Positions 1 to 9,335 are shown, counted from the stretch's first letter. The stretch is 64,000 nucleotides of DNA from Siminovitchia thermophila (GCF_016909185.1 NZ_JAFBFH010000014.1:54443-118442); one strand, 5' to 3'. The notes: generated by a model from the letters alone, not told the origin. Made by a program: numbers and translations.

Positions 1-2
1 TG

Positions 3-2252
3 CCTGGACTTTATTCTGCTGTCGGTGGATTAACTACGACAGTTACAGACTTAACAAATGAAATCGGTATACTTGTAAATGAATTATTAAATATCGCACC
101 TGGAATTCTGCAGGTAAACGGTTTGGATGATGTTCTTGCAGCACTTGATGCACTCAATAATCTAGAAAGTTCATTAGATTCATTGACATCATATAAAGAA
201 GCAGATATTCCAGTGACGATTAATGCTGATGGAACAATTACGGTTGAATATGATGATGGCTTAGGTAAACATTTACAGGAAACAATTGATTCAATTGTAG
301 TAGAGTTGTTAAATGACTTATCAGAAGCATTAGGTAATTTGGAAATAAAAATATTAGCGGGCGGACTCAATACAGATAATATATTAGATCTTGCCAGAAA
401 CTTAGATAATTTACCTCTTTTAGGCGATGCATTAGCACCTTTATTAGGTGATGGACCTTTAGGTAAATTAATTGATGCTTTAGGCAGTTTATTAGGCCCC
501 ATTTTAGATCCCATATTAAAACCTTTACTTGGTCCTGCAGTTGAAGGAGTTGCAGGAGTACTCGAAAACCTAGTAAATGAATTATTAACGACTGTAGGTA
601 GTTTAACTGGAGAAATAACGAATGTAGCAGACCAAGTTACAGATTTAACACTTGATTTAGTAAATGATGTAGCTGCATTAAAATTAATTGCGGGTACGAC
701 GGTAAATGTAAACGGTGTAAAAGTTGATGAAAAAGTTTGTGGAAATGTTGACATAAAAGGTCTCGCAGTTCAAGATGCAATCATTGACCTAGACCTATTT
801 GCTAATCACGGAACAGGAACTACATTAGATTTTGGTGAATGTCTAGATGACGGTGACGCTGACGCCGATGCTGACGCCGATGCTGACGCCGATGCCGACG
901 CCGATGCTGATGCTGATGCCGACGCCGATGCCGACGCTGACGCTGATGCCGACGCCGATGCTGACGCTGATGCTGATGCCGATGCTGACGCCGATGCCGA
1001 TGCCGACGCCGATGCTGATGCTGATGCCGACGCTGACGCTGATGCTGACGCCGACGCTGATGCTGACGCCGATGCCGATGCTGACGCCGATGCTGACGCC
1101 GATGCTGACGCCGATGCCGACGCCGATGCCGATGCCGACGCTGACGCTGACGCTGATGCCGATGCTGACGCCGATGCTGACGCCGATGCTGACGCTGATG
1201 CCGATGCTGATGCTGATGCTGATGCCGATGCCGACGCTGATGCTGATGCTGACGCTGATGCTGATGCCGATGCTGATGCTGATGCTGACGCCGATGCTGA
1301 TGCTGACGCCGACGCCGACGCTGACGCCGACGCCGATGCTGACGCCGATGCTGATGCCGATGCCGACGCCGATGCTGATGCTGACGCTGATGCTGATGCC
1401 GATGCTGACGCTGATGCTGACGCTGATGCCGATGCTGATGCTGATGCTGACGCCGATGCTGATGCCGACGCTGATGCTGACGCCGATGCTGATGCTGACG
1501 CTGATGCCGATGCTGATGCTGACGCCGATGCTGATGCCGACGCCGACGCTGATGCTGACGCCGATGCCGACGCTGACGCTGATGCCGACGCCGACGCCGA
1601 CGCCGATGCCGATGCTGACGCAGATGCCGACGCTGATGCTGACGCCGATGCCGATGCCGACGCCGATGCTGACGCTGATGCCGACGCCGATGCTGATGCC
1701 GACGCCGATGCTGACGCCGATGCCGATGCTGACGCCGATGCTGACGCCGATGCCGATGCTGACGCCGATGCCGATGCTGACGCCGATGCCGACGCTGATG
1801 CCGATGCCGACGCTGATGCTGATGCCGACGCCGATGCCGACGCTGACGCTGATGCCGACGCCGATGCTGACGCCGATGCCGATGCTGACGCTGATGCTGA
1901 CGCCGACGCCGATGCTGACGCCGATGCTGATGCCGACGCTGATGCCGACGCTGACGCCGATGCTGACGCCGATGCTGATGCCGACGCCGATGCCGATGCT
2001 GACGCCGATGCTGATGCCGACGCTGATGCCGATGCTGATGCCGACGCCGATAAAGATGAAACGCCAGGAAGTCAAACAGACAATGATACAAACGGCAAAG
2101 TCGGTAGCCATGACACTAAAGGAGACGGTGACAAACTACCGAATACTGCAACATCCATCTTTAGCACAGGACTAGCAGGGTTAATGGCATTGCTAGCTGG
2201 AATTGCTGGATTACTTACTGGAAGAAGAAAAAAAGGTAAAACAGCAAATTAA
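3..2252 (+). CDS. LPXTG-type surface protein with giant Asp-Ala repeat (5' end missing)
   Basis: The frame is open from the first complete codon at position 3, so the start lies outside the window. The visible part has three sections. First comes about 280 residues rich in Leu, Asn, Asp and Val, with amphipathic-looking repeats and no domain I recognise. Next is an uninterrupted alternating Asp-Ala tract of 399 codons. Last is a short hydrophilic linker and a sorting signal: LPNTA (2136-2150), a hydrophobic segment, then RRKKGK. This is the architecture of a sortase-anchored wall protein. LPNTA, rather than LPXTG, is the motif used by class D sortases such as SrtC of Bacillus anthracis (known), so a class D sortase is the expected anchoring enzyme (inference). 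The acidic tract probably acts as a stalk, as SD repeats do in staphylococcal Sdr proteins. Ligand unknown. A strong terminator follows. Confidence 0.85.
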   Translation, partial: PGLYSAVGGLTTTVTDLTNEIGILVNELLNIAPGILQVNGLDDVLAALDALNNLESSLDSLTSYKEADIPVTINADGTITVEYDDGLGKHLQETIDSIVVELLNDLSEALGNLEIKILAGGLNTDNILDLARNLDNLPLLGDALAPLLGDGPLGKLIDALGSLLGPILDPILKPLLGPAVEGVAGVLENLVNELLTTVGSLTGEITNVADQVTDLTLDLVNDVAALKLIAGTTVNVNGVKVDEKVCGNVDIKGLAVQDAIIDLDLFANHGTGTTLDFGECLDDGDADADADADADADADADADADADADADADADADADADADADADADADADADADADADADADADADADADADADADADADADADADADADADADADADADADADADADADADADADADADADADADADADADADADADADADADADADADADADADADADADADADADADADADADADADADADADADADADADADADADADADADADADADADADADADADADADADADADADADADADADADADADADADADADADADADADADADADADADADADADADADADADADADADADADADADADADADADADADADADADADADADADADADADADADADADADADADADADADADADADADADADADADADADADADADADADADADADADADADADADKDETPGSQTDNDTNGKVGSHDTKGDGDKLPNTATSIFSTGLAGLMALLAGIAGLLTGRRKKGKTAN
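855..2051 (+). repeat. Asp-Ala (GAY-GCN) coding repeat tract
   Basis: 399 consecutive codons encode only alternating Asp and Ala with no interruption. The third codon positions vary freely between GAC/GAT and GCC/GCT, with one GCA near 1620, so the hexamers are not identical copies. The tract is far richer in G and C than the flanking coding sequence. Long open frames seen on other frames through this tract are by-products of its periodicity. Confidence 0.97.
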
Positions 2253-2274
2253 AATAAGATAGCACCTTTTCAAT

Positions 2275-2316
2275 ATAATCAGCCTATGTTTCATTAGAAA
2301 TATAGGCTGATTATTT
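2275..2316 (+). terminator. Rho-independent terminator of the surface-protein gene
   Basis: A perfect 13-bp inverted repeat (2275-2287 with 2302-2314, core AATCAGCCTAT) lies 23 bp after the stop codon. The downstream side is T-rich but interrupted by A. Confidence 0.75.
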
Positions 2317-2453
2317 ATCAATAAAGTTAACTTTGAACAAGTCAAACTTGGGTGCTATGAAACCATTTGAACGGCCCTTTTAAAAGGTGAGTGGCAATTG
2401 GTTCGAAAAAACGTCAATTGGAAATAAACCAATAGTAATAGGTGGACTGCTTA

Positions 2454-2678
2454 ATGAAAAAAAATATACACCATCAACAAAAGCCAGACTTAGAAAAGTT
2501 GAATCAGGAAATTGAGGAAGAGTTATTACACTACTTAGAGAGTGGAAAACCACCTCAAGAGGAACAGGAAGTCTATCATTCTTCAATTCAAACGATATTC
2601 CAATTTGTGATGACAACCGCTCTTGTATTAGTTGTTGTGATTAATATTGCCCTTATTATTTATAAATTGTTCAATTGA
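2454..2678 (+). CDS. small single-pass membrane protein
   Basis: 74 residues from ATG 2454, which sits 8 nt after GGTGG; a GTG in the same frame at 2442 overlaps that site and is less likely. The N-terminal 50 residues are charged, with a Glu-rich helix (KLNQEIEEELLHYLESGK). The last 25 residues form one hydrophobic helix (FVMTTALVLVVVINIALIIY) ending in KLFN. This is a tail-anchored or single-pass topology. I do not recognise the family. No neighbour gives a functional hint; a decayed stretch follows. Confidence 0.5.
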   Translation: MKKNIHHQQKPDLEKLNQEIEEELLHYLESGKPPQEEQEVYHSSIQTIFQFVMTTALVLVVVINIALIIYKLFN

Positions 2679-2694
2679 CCCTTGTCATTTTAAT

Positions 2695-2980
2695 GGGTAT
2701 GTAGGGCATATGTAAAACTCGCTTTTTAATACATAATCATTTTGAAAGCGTTCGGAAGGATGGCATTAAAAAAGATCTAAAAAGTACTTCAAAACAATTA
2801 CATGCCACTATTGATCAAGTTTGAAAAAACATGAGATCAAATGATAATGATACACGTTTGTTACGGCGAGATTTAGTTTGTCTACAGAGCGATATTTTTT
2901 ACCATAATCATTTCTTGTCTCATGATATTTCGTTGATTGGTGAATTGTCCAAACAAGCCTTTTTTAAACATACTTATTAA
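2695..2980 (+). pseudogene. decayed reading frame, family unknown
   Basis: One frame reads like protein with a single internal TGA near 2822 and no start codon. Recognisable stretches are KKDLKSTSKQLHATIDQV before the stop and DTRLLRRDLVCLQSDIFYHN after it. The composition (charged helices) looks coding, but I cannot assign a family. It may be the tail of a lost gene next to the transposase relic. Confidence 0.3.
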
Positions 2981-3162
2981 TGAATTTTAAAATTTGAACC
3001 CTAAAAGATTTAAAAATTTTGAGGAACAAAAAAAGGAGTATCTTCCCAAATGTCGAAATAAGTAAGAACGACACTAATTCTAAGGCAGAAGGAAGTTCTT
3101 ATGAAAAGTGATAACCTGCAAGATTTATATGATTTAGAACCTGCCCAACATTTGGATGTAAT

Positions 3163-3525
3163 TCACCAATGATAAATAACGCTTTCTGCTACTTCTACCT
3201 TAGACATGGTCTGCTTTTCAATGGACGCTAACAACCTTTAGTCATAATACGGTTTTCACCAATACATATAAGACGTTCCCAAAAGAGGTAGAACCACATT
3301 CAAGACACTTATAACGTTTGCGGTATACTTGTAAGCCTACTCGCGCTTTAAAAAAATGGGCAAATGTAAAATAACTTGTTTTCTGCTCCCATGTTTGTAA
3401 AGCTTAGCTGGAAGACTGCAATGGGGTGGGTTGGAATTCGCTTCAACCTAATTAAAATGTCATTTTCATTTTCTTGAATATCTTCTGGTAGTTTAAATTC
3501 AGATAGACCAATATAGAATCTTTAC
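3163..3525 (-). pseudogene. ISL3-family transposase relic (N-terminal part)
   Basis: Read on the minus strand across several frames, the stretch gives GLSEFKLPEDIQENENDIL, then RYKCLECGSTSFG, then ENRIMTK, then RLLASIEKQTMSKVEVAES. This order matches the N-terminus of ISL3-family transposases: a short beta region, a Cys-x2-Cys zinc finger, then the M-T-(K/R)-R-L helix-turn-helix. At least two frame changes separate the pieces and the catalytic DDE part is absent, so it is a dead fragment. No terminal inverted repeats were found. Confidence 0.55.
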
Positions 3526-3552
3526 ATTTTATCCTCTTGGTAACAACCATTT

Positions 3553-4707
3553 TTAAGATTTTAATTTTGCTAGAGGAAATAAGTATAAAATGAAAAGAAC
3601 GCCCAATGCTGAATACGCTATTTTTAGTCCAAATCCATCTGTAAGTGTACCCGCGACCACCGGCCCGGCCATCATGCCAAATGAATAGGCTGTATTGTAA
3701 ACCGCATAAGTTAGGCCTTGAGAAGTAGCACCTGATTCTTGAGAAATATCTGCTAACTTAGGGAGTGCAGGAGTTAGAATCATTCCAAGGGTGATTCCTA
3801 ACAGTACAAGTGTACCAACTTGCAACCAAATAAGAGTTGGTAAAGCGTTTAGTGGTAGTACAATTGCTGCCATTACAATACCAATCCTTATTGTCTTAAC
3901 ATGACCAATCTTAGTAGAAATAGACCCAATAAGAGGGGAAGTTAATCCATAACCAAGAGTTACTACAGCAAACAAAATTCCTATTGCCCCCGGGGAGATT
4001 TTTAAGCTTTCATTGAAGTGAATTGGCAATGTTGGTTCAATACTTGCAAAAACAGTTGCACCAATTACTGCAACCCCAGCAATTATGAAAACATTTCTGT
4101 TTTGTAAGATTTTAAAAGGCGATGTAAAACTCTCTGCCTTCGTTTCAGGGATTTTCCGAAGCAATATTAAACTTAGAATCGCGATAATAAGTGCAATCCC
4201 TGTAGCAACGAAAAAAGGAAAGTGGTATCCACCAAATTCATAAAGCCAACCTCCAATTGGAGGGCCCAATAGTACTCCTCCTGCTTGACCAGACATGGCC
4301 AATCCCAGCGCTTTTCCTCTTTCTTCTTTTTGAAACACTTCTGCTAATAATGCTAATCCAGCTGTCCAGGGTATTGCCGCAGCAAATCCCTGTAGTAAAC
4401 GTGCCAAAACTAGAACCCAGAAACTTGTAGCAAAAGCATATATTAAAGTTGTTACTGCTAATGCCATAAGGCCTAATACCAAAAGTTTTTTTCTCCCCAT
4501 TTTATCCGCTAAAGCTCCAAAAAATGGGGTAGCAACAAACAAGGAAAGGGCATAACTGGAAAATAATAAACCTATTTCTGATTGTGAGGCTCCTAATGAT
4601 TCAGCATGAACTGGTAAGAAAGGGACTACTAATCCATACATAAGCATATCTGCAAAAATTGCTAGAATCACTACAATTAAAACAGAATATTGAATGTTTC
4701 CTTTCAT
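3553..4707 (-). CDS. MFS drug-efflux transporter
   Basis: 384 residues from ATG 4707, preceded by GGAAGGGAAATAAA; an upstream in-frame start would overlap the regulator gene and lacks this site. Twelve hydrophobic segments are visible. Motif A (GALADKMGRKK) lies in the loop after helix 2, and SGQAGGVLLGPPIGG around helix 5 resembles motif C of drug:proton antiporters (12-TMS DHA1 group). Expected role: proton-driven export of small toxic compounds across the plasma membrane; substrate unknown. The start lies about 1 nt beyond the stop of the PadR gene upstream, so the two are almost certainly co-transcribed and the pump is probably controlled by that repressor and the palindrome before it. 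Confidence 0.85.
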   Translation of the reverse strand: MKGNIQYSVLIVVILAIFADMLMYGLVVPFLPVHAESLGASQSEIGLLFSSYALSLFVATPFFGALADKMGRKKLLVLGLMALAVTTLIYAFATSFWVLVLARLLQGFAAAIPWTAGLALLAEVFQKEERGKALGLAMSGQAGGVLLGPPIGGWLYEFGGYHFPFFVATGIALIIAILSLILLRKIPETKAESFTSPFKILQNRNVFIIAGVAVIGATVFASIEPTLPIHFNESLKISPGAIGILFAVVTLGYGLTSPLIGSISTKIGHVKTIRIGIVMAAIVLPLNALPTLIWLQVGTLVLLGITLGMILTPALPKLADISQESGATSQGLTYAVYNTAYSFGMMAGPVVAGTLTDGFGLKIAYSALGVLFILYLFPLAKLKS

Positions 4708-4708
4708 T

Positions 4709-5248
4709 TTATTTCCCTTCCTTAATAAACTTAATGATTTCTTCAATGGTTTTAAGTTGTAGTTCGCATTGCTCATACATATTATTAAAAATAAAATTTA
4801 TATTAGCAGGTAATTGCCCTAAAACTTTCTGTTTTGCCTCGTAACCAGCTTTCATATTTTTATAAACTCTTGTAATCTCGTGTTTTTGTTTCTCTAAGCT
4901 ACTTAATACTTGTTCATCATGTAAGTTTTCCATAAATGTCAATGCTGTATAAAGAGGCGCTGGGAATACTACAGATGAATCAGTAAAAGAATCTATAAGT
5001 AGCTGGTTAAGTTCATACTCTCCATCTTCTGTTATTTTAAATATTGACTTGGTTCTTAACCCAGTCTTTTCAACTTTTTCCAAGATGACTTTTCCTTCTT
5101 CTTGCATTTTCTTTAAAGCGTGATAAATAGATGCTGGTTTTACGTAAGCCCACATATCTGTTTGTGATGATTCCATCATTTGTTGAATTTCATATCCCGA
5201 CATCGGGCCATTTGCTTTTAGAAGTCCAAGAACTATAGTGCGTGTCAT
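4709..5248 (-). CDS. PadR-family transcriptional regulator
   Basis: 179 residues. The N-terminal 80 residues form the PadR winged helix (VLGLLKANGPMSGYEIQQMM, with KPASIYHALKKMQEEGKV as the recognition helix/wing). The C-terminal 90 residues are helical and resemble the Vir_act_alpha_C dimerisation domain, which marks the longer PadR subgroup. Start at ATG 5248, with GGAGGGG a few bases upstream. It forms an operon with the MFS gene. The 20-bp palindrome at 5282-5301 lies just upstream and fits autoregulation of the pair, with derepression when an inducing compound binds. Confidence 0.85.
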   Translation of the reverse strand: MTRTIVLGLLKANGPMSGYEIQQMMESSQTDMWAYVKPASIYHALKKMQEEGKVILEKVEKTGLRTKSIFKITEDGEYELNQLLIDSFTDSSVVFPAPLYTALTFMENLHDEQVLSSLEKQKHEITRVYKNMKAGYEAKQKVLGQLPANINFIFNNMYEQCELQLKTIEEIIKFIKEGK

Positions 5249-5270
5249 ATATTAACCCCTCCATCATCAT

Positions 5271-5301
5271 ACTAAACGTTAAATACTAAACGTTTAGTAT
5301 T
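5271..5301 (-). promoter_or_regulatory. palindromic operator for the PadR regulator
   Basis: AATACTAAACGTTTAGTATT (5282-5301) is a perfect 20-bp palindrome. An extra half site, ACTAAACGTTAA, overlaps it at 5271-5282. It lies 23-53 bp upstream of the padR-like start, where an autorepressor would block the promoter. Confidence 0.7.
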
Positions 5302-5834
5302 GGAATAAAGATATTGTAACAAAAAAAAGAAAAATATAGTAGCCAAAATTACTGATCCCACTAAATACTCCCATTTTAATTAGTTTTGCTATGTCTTTTT
5401 TTTTGAGTAATTTTTACACTAAATGTTCCGAAGATTACATGTAGCAAACCAGGTAAGAGTATAAAGTCGGGTGATAAAGTGATTATGGAGATGACTTTAC
5501 CAGATTCACTGTCATTTATTAGGAGAGCTGACAAAGTAATGGAAGACTTGATTAAAAAGCATGGCCAAATATATGTATAAGAAAAAAATAAGGAAAAATG
5601 AATAATGGACCTCAGTGTTGAAAGAATTTTTAAAGCCACCTTTTTTGGCAGTGATGAAGAGGAGGTTATGTCACATGGAAATATTATATATTTGTATGTT
5701 ACTAAACAAACGCTTGCAATTTTTTTCTGCTATTTTTAAATAAAATGTGACAAAATTAACCAAATAGCTTTTTGTGTGGCTATTTATAAGATATGATAAA
5801 AGAGAAATGAACACTGAGGAGGTAGGTTGTAAGG
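5302..5834 (+). other. intergenic stretch with one weak reading frame
   Basis: No confident gene. On the plus strand 5407-5580 is open, lacks a start at its 5' end, and contains KVIMEMTLPDSLSFIRRADK; an internal ATG at 5485 would give 31 residues. It may be the end of a lost gene. The longer minus-strand frame over the same bases has low-complexity composition and is not supported. The last 100 bp should carry the promoter of the next gene. Confidence 0.3.
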
Positions 5835-6449
5835 ATGTTTAAAAAAATCGCAAGTGATGCTTTGGGATTAAGTGACATTGGAAAAATTATCTCTCCGCAA
5901 GATTTTGACAAGACAGAGTCTGATGATTATGTACTATATGAAGAGGGAGAAAAGATCCACTTTTTAATCAAATCGAAATCTGATGAATACTGCTTTACGA
6001 ATCGTGCACTAATTCATCTTGATGGTGAAAAAGCGACAAGTAGCAAGCGTAATATTTATCGGTACGATTATTATAAACATCCGATAAAAAATGTCACAAT
6101 AGAGACTGCTGGAACAATTGATTTAGATTTGGAAATAAAGTTCACGATTGGGGAGCAATCTATTTCTGTTGATATTAACAAAAAAGAAGGAAAAGCGATT
6201 GCAGATTTGTATAAATCATTGGTAGCTATTTCACAAATCCAAGATACAAATAAGCGAATGAAGAAATTTGCAAAAGATAGTTTGCAAGTATCGAAGTCCC
6301 TCTTTGAGAATAATCGTTTCCATGAAGGGCTTATCTCAAAAGAATTTGAACAAGCGGCAACATTTGCCTTTGATTGGTATAAAACGACGTATGAAGAAAA
6401 CACACAAAAAGACTTTGGGGACGTTTTTGAAAAATATATTCAAAATTAA
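5835..6449 (+). CDS. PH-domain protein, YvbH-like
   Basis: 204 residues from ATG 5835, preceded by GAGGAGGTAGG. Residues 1-125 match the bacterial pleckstrin-homology family of Bacillus YvbH (formerly DUF1696): LYEEGEKIHFLIKSK, then FTNRALIHLDG, then RNIYRYDYYKHPI, a set of beta-strand signatures. Residues 130-204 are helical and match the C-terminal oligomerisation extension found in YvbH. There is no signal peptide or membrane segment, so it should be cytoplasmic. Members are thought to form ring-like oligomers; the biological role is unknown. It stands alone, with a terminator about 205 bp downstream. Confidence 0.8.
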   Translation: MFKKIASDALGLSDIGKIISPQDFDKTESDDYVLYEEGEKIHFLIKSKSDEYCFTNRALIHLDGEKATSSKRNIYRYDYYKHPIKNVTIETAGTIDLDLEIKFTIGEQSISVDINKKEGKAIADLYKSLVAISQIQDTNKRMKKFAKDSLQVSKSLFENNRFHEGLISKEFEQAATFAFDWYKTTYEENTQKDFGDVFEKYIQN

Positions 6450-6869
6450 TGATACATTGTTTTATCTAGTCCGTGTTTGGCGAAACTTTTTGATGAAGCA
6501 TAATATGCTGTTGCGGTGTCCGATATGATGATGGCTTTTCAAACTATGCTTTGAATACATAAAAAATTCACATCAAAATGTTCACAAAATACCACAACTA
6601 CCTAGAACTGGATTGTTTATATATCGGCGCGGATAGGTAGTGGATTTTAGATGAAAGAGTGATTCTTTTGTGGGTCACTCTTTTAATATGTACCCTTCAG
6701 CTTCATGGTTTTTCAATAGCTTTATCATTAAACTATATCAAAAATTGTGTATATTCAAAAAAAGAGAGGGGTTCATGATAATCGTCGGGTCTTTATATTC
6801 AGGTAACAAGAATAAGGTGCGAAAAGTCATTCAATGAGCTTTTCCGCATATAAAATCGGAGGAATTGCA
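6450..6869 (+). other. intergenic stretch
   Basis: No gene seen. It contains the hairpin listed at 6654-6686. An open frame entering from 6268 is a shadow of the YvbH-like gene. A promoter for the methyltransferase is expected near 6740-6830 but I do not see a clear consensus. Confidence 0.4.
6654..6686 (+). terminator. Rho-independent terminator
   Basis: AAAGAGTGA (6654-6662) pairs with TCACTCTTT (6675-6683) around a 12-nt loop, then TTAAT. It is the first good terminator after the YvbH-like gene. Confidence 0.6.
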
Positions 6870-7628
6870 TTGTTTAGTTATTATGGTGAACTCAGTACAG
6901 AGCTTTATAATGTTACAAAGCCTATTGGCTATTCAGTAGATGGTGATATTGAATATTACCTTGAAAGATTAACAGGTACGAATGGGAAGATACTGGAAGC
7001 AGCAGTGGGTTCAGGGCGGTTTTTAATACCTTTGCTGGAGAAAGGATATACTGTTGACGGCATTGACTATTCGCCTGCCATGTTAGATTCTTGCAGGAAG
7101 CGCTGTACAGAAAGAGGGTTACATTCGAATCTGTATGAAGGGAACTTACGCAGTTTTCAATTGCCTTCAAAATACGAAGCGATTGTCATACCTACGGGTT
7201 CATTTTGTTTGATTGAGAAATTAGAGGATGCCAAAAATGCCCTTACATGTTTTTATAACCATCTTATACCTGGAGGGCGTGTCATCATTGATCTGCTCTT
7301 CCCTGTTCAGTGGCGTACAGGAGAAACATCCACTTCCACTTTTCCTTTTTCCGATGAAGAAGGTATTTTATTAGAAAGCAAATCGATTGAAATAAATTGG
7401 GTAGATCAATATACTTTAACGCACTTAAAATATGAAAAATGGAAAAAAGGCAAGTTAGTGGACACTGAATTACAAAGATTTGCCATCCGGTGGTATGGAA
7501 TAGAGGAGTTCAAACTGATTTTGAAAAATGTTGGTTTCTCTGAAATCACTTGCTCCGCTGATTATGATTACATGAAGGAGCCAACGAAAGAAACGCAATT
7601 GATTACATTTGAAGCTGTACGTAAATAG
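6870..7628 (+). CDS. class I SAM-dependent methyltransferase
   Basis: 252 residues from TTG 6870, chosen because GGAGG (6858-6862) lies 7 nt before it; an upstream ATG at 6834 has no such site. The Rossmann motif I is EAAVGSGRFLIPLLEKG near residue 45, followed by DGIDYSPAMLD (motif II acid) and a GGRVIIDLLFP strand (motif IV/V region). The fold and length fit small-molecule methyltransferases of the UbiE/YqeM kind. Substrate cannot be told from sequence. No operon partner. Confidence 0.8.
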   Translation: MFSYYGELSTELYNVTKPIGYSVDGDIEYYLERLTGTNGKILEAAVGSGRFLIPLLEKGYTVDGIDYSPAMLDSCRKRCTERGLHSNLYEGNLRSFQLPSKYEAIVIPTGSFCLIEKLEDAKNALTCFYNHLIPGGRVIIDLLFPVQWRTGETSTSTFPFSDEEGILLESKSIEINWVDQYTLTHLKYEKWKKGKLVDTELQRFAIRWYGIEEFKLILKNVGFSEITCSADYDYMKEPTKETQLITFEAVRK

Positions 7629-8070
7629 TTGAGAACATCAAGTTGTTTTGGAAAGCAAAAACCTTTGGATTTTTGGGTACGAGCAGTACAAAATTCAAGG
7701 GTTTTTACCGTTGGTGGGCACTGATCATGAGTTCTTTTTTTGAATGGAATGATATGGCTTAGCTCAAAATCAGTTTAAACCTTTCATTTTACGATAAGTG
7801 GCATTTCGGCTCAGACTAGGGTTTTCATTGTTCGGCAAGTAAGTAGTGGAGTCCACCATCGTTGACAAGAGGCTGCGTTAAAGCCCTATAAACAACATGA
7901 AGGCAAATGTAAAAACCTTTCATTTCACACGGTTTTCATGTTTTTTGCGAATATTCGTTAGTTTTCAGCTTATGTCCCAGCGTTTTTTGAGAAACGGATT
8001 TGTAACGTTTTTTGCAAAGTGGGAACTTATGTTCTATAATGTGTATGAAGTAAATGTGGAGGGAAAATGT
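7629..8070 (+). other. intergenic stretch
   Basis: No gene recognised. A frame open from 7897 runs into the next gene, but its first 58 codons lack a ribosome binding site and read as Phe-rich low-complexity sequence, so it is treated as leader DNA. Confidence 0.4.
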
Positions 8071-8640
8071 ATGAGACCTAGTCTAACGAAAAATGCAAGC
8101 GTGGAAAGTTTTAAAGCTTTCTATTGGTTAAAGGAAGAATTACAATCTTTTTGTAGGGAAAATGGAATAAGTGCCTCTGGTTCTAAGATAGAAATTTCCA
8201 ATAGGATTGAAACATTTCTTCGGACAGGGGAGATAAAAAAAACTGCGAGAAAATCAAAAACGAATAAGAAGGTGCAACCTCAAGCAGATCTAAGTCTTGA
8301 TACAGTCATTATGGAAAACCATCGCTGCAGCCAGCATGTAAGAGCATTTTTTAAATCGGTAATCCCCAACTTTCATTTTTCCACTTATATCCAAAACTAT
8401 TTTAAGAACAATGTCGGAAAAACATATCGTGATGTAGTAGACGCTTGGTATGAGGAAGAGGAACGAAAGAAAGACCCTTCGTACAAGAAAAACATTGCAC
8501 CTCAATTTGAATATAATCAATTTATACGCGACTTTTTTGCTGATCCGAAAAATAAAGGAAAAAGCCGTAAAGAAGCGATTGCAGCCTGGAATGTAATCAA
8601 GCAATTTCCCGGAAGCAATAAATATATGTCTAATCATTAG
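8071..8640 (+). CDS. SAP-like/DUF6434 domain protein
   Basis: 189 residues from ATG 8071, with GGAGGG at 8058-8063. Residues 10-50 form a SAP-like helix-extended-loop-helix (FYWLKEELQSFCRENGISAS, then KIEISNRIETFLRTGE), a fold often used for nucleic-acid binding. The C-terminal part has two related segments, QHVRAFFKSVIPNFHFS and QFIRDFFADPKNKGKSRKEA, typical of the DUF6434 family common in Bacillus. Rich in Lys/Arg, no signal peptide, probably cytoplasmic. Function is not established; DNA association is inferred only from the SAP-like part. Confidence 0.75.
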   Translation: MRPSLTKNASVESFKAFYWLKEELQSFCRENGISASGSKIEISNRIETFLRTGEIKKTARKSKTNKKVQPQADLSLDTVIMENHRCSQHVRAFFKSVIPNFHFSTYIQNYFKNNVGKTYRDVVDAWYEEEERKKDPSYKKNIAPQFEYNQFIRDFFADPKNKGKSRKEAIAAWNVIKQFPGSNKYMSNH

Positions 8641-8698
8641 TTGAGCATTTTTCAGCATATTTTATTGACGTGATTTGACTTTTGCCAGGCAAAAAACA

Positions 8699-8727
8699 AG
8701 CATTTGGTTGACTCGTTCAACAAATGC
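8699..8727 (-). terminator. Rho-independent terminator for the decayed minus-strand gene
   Basis: On the minus strand AGCATTTG and CAAATGCT pair, with GTTGA/TCAAC extending the stem around a short loop, followed by TGTTTTTTG. It sits just beyond the stop of the pseudogene at 8740. Confidence 0.7.
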
Positions 8728-8739
8728 TATTTGTTTGTC

Positions 8740-9070
8740 CTAATACCGAGCAGTTAGTTGCTCGACCCTTGAAGTGTCAGAAGGTTCCGTCACTAACGAT
8801 AAAACAAAGACGGCCTCATGCTCTTTTAATAAATATGCGGCTTTAAGCCGCGCCCATTCATTGAATATATTTTCATGGTAGTGTATAAGCCATATCATTG
8901 AGGGGCTTTTGGCGATGATTGTGTCTTGAACGATACTTGTATTGCCGTTATGAACATATCCGAAACCTAATAAATCGGTTTCACGAATACTTGTTCATTT
9001 GGAAACAAATCTTGTTTCATAGATATGATTTGCTGAGTCCGCTTAATTCTTCAATATCCTCTTTCCGCAT
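8740..9070 (-). pseudogene. frameshifted gene of unknown family
   Basis: Joined from three frames, the minus strand reads MRKEDIEELSGLSKSYL, then KQDLFPNEQVFVKPI, then DLLGFGYVHNGNTSIVQDT, then WARLKAAYLLKEHEAVFVLS, and ends LTARY-stop at 8740. The pieces are collinear and protein-like, so this was a gene of about 110 codons now carrying two frameshifts. The family is not recognised. It keeps its own terminator (8699-8727). Confidence 0.6.
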
Positions 9071-9335
9071 CCTTGAACGCCTCCTAAACGCTCATATATC
9101 CACTTTTATTTCGTTCCAATTTTAGATGAAACGTCAGATAGCCTGACAAATGGTTCGGATAAAAGACGGCTGCTAAAATAGTGTTTGCCAGAAAGTTTCA
9201 GGGGTAAATGAAAAGCAAGAACAGAAGAGAAAACCTAGTTTAGAAAAATGCAGAAATATAAATGTAACATTTGTAACCTAAATGAAATATTTGTGATAAT
9301 ATATAAACATGGGAAATGTAAAAAGGAGGAGACCG

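Noticed and set aside
820..2175. Long open frames of about 420-440 codons on both strands across the Asp-Ala tract
   Set aside because: They arise because a stop-free hexamer repeat is open in every frame; their products are pure His/Arg/Gln, Ile/Gly/Ser or Met/Pro/Thr low complexity.
5376..5639. Minus-strand frame of 87 codons
   Set aside because: No ribosome binding site, skewed composition, and the plus strand over the same bases looks more protein-like.
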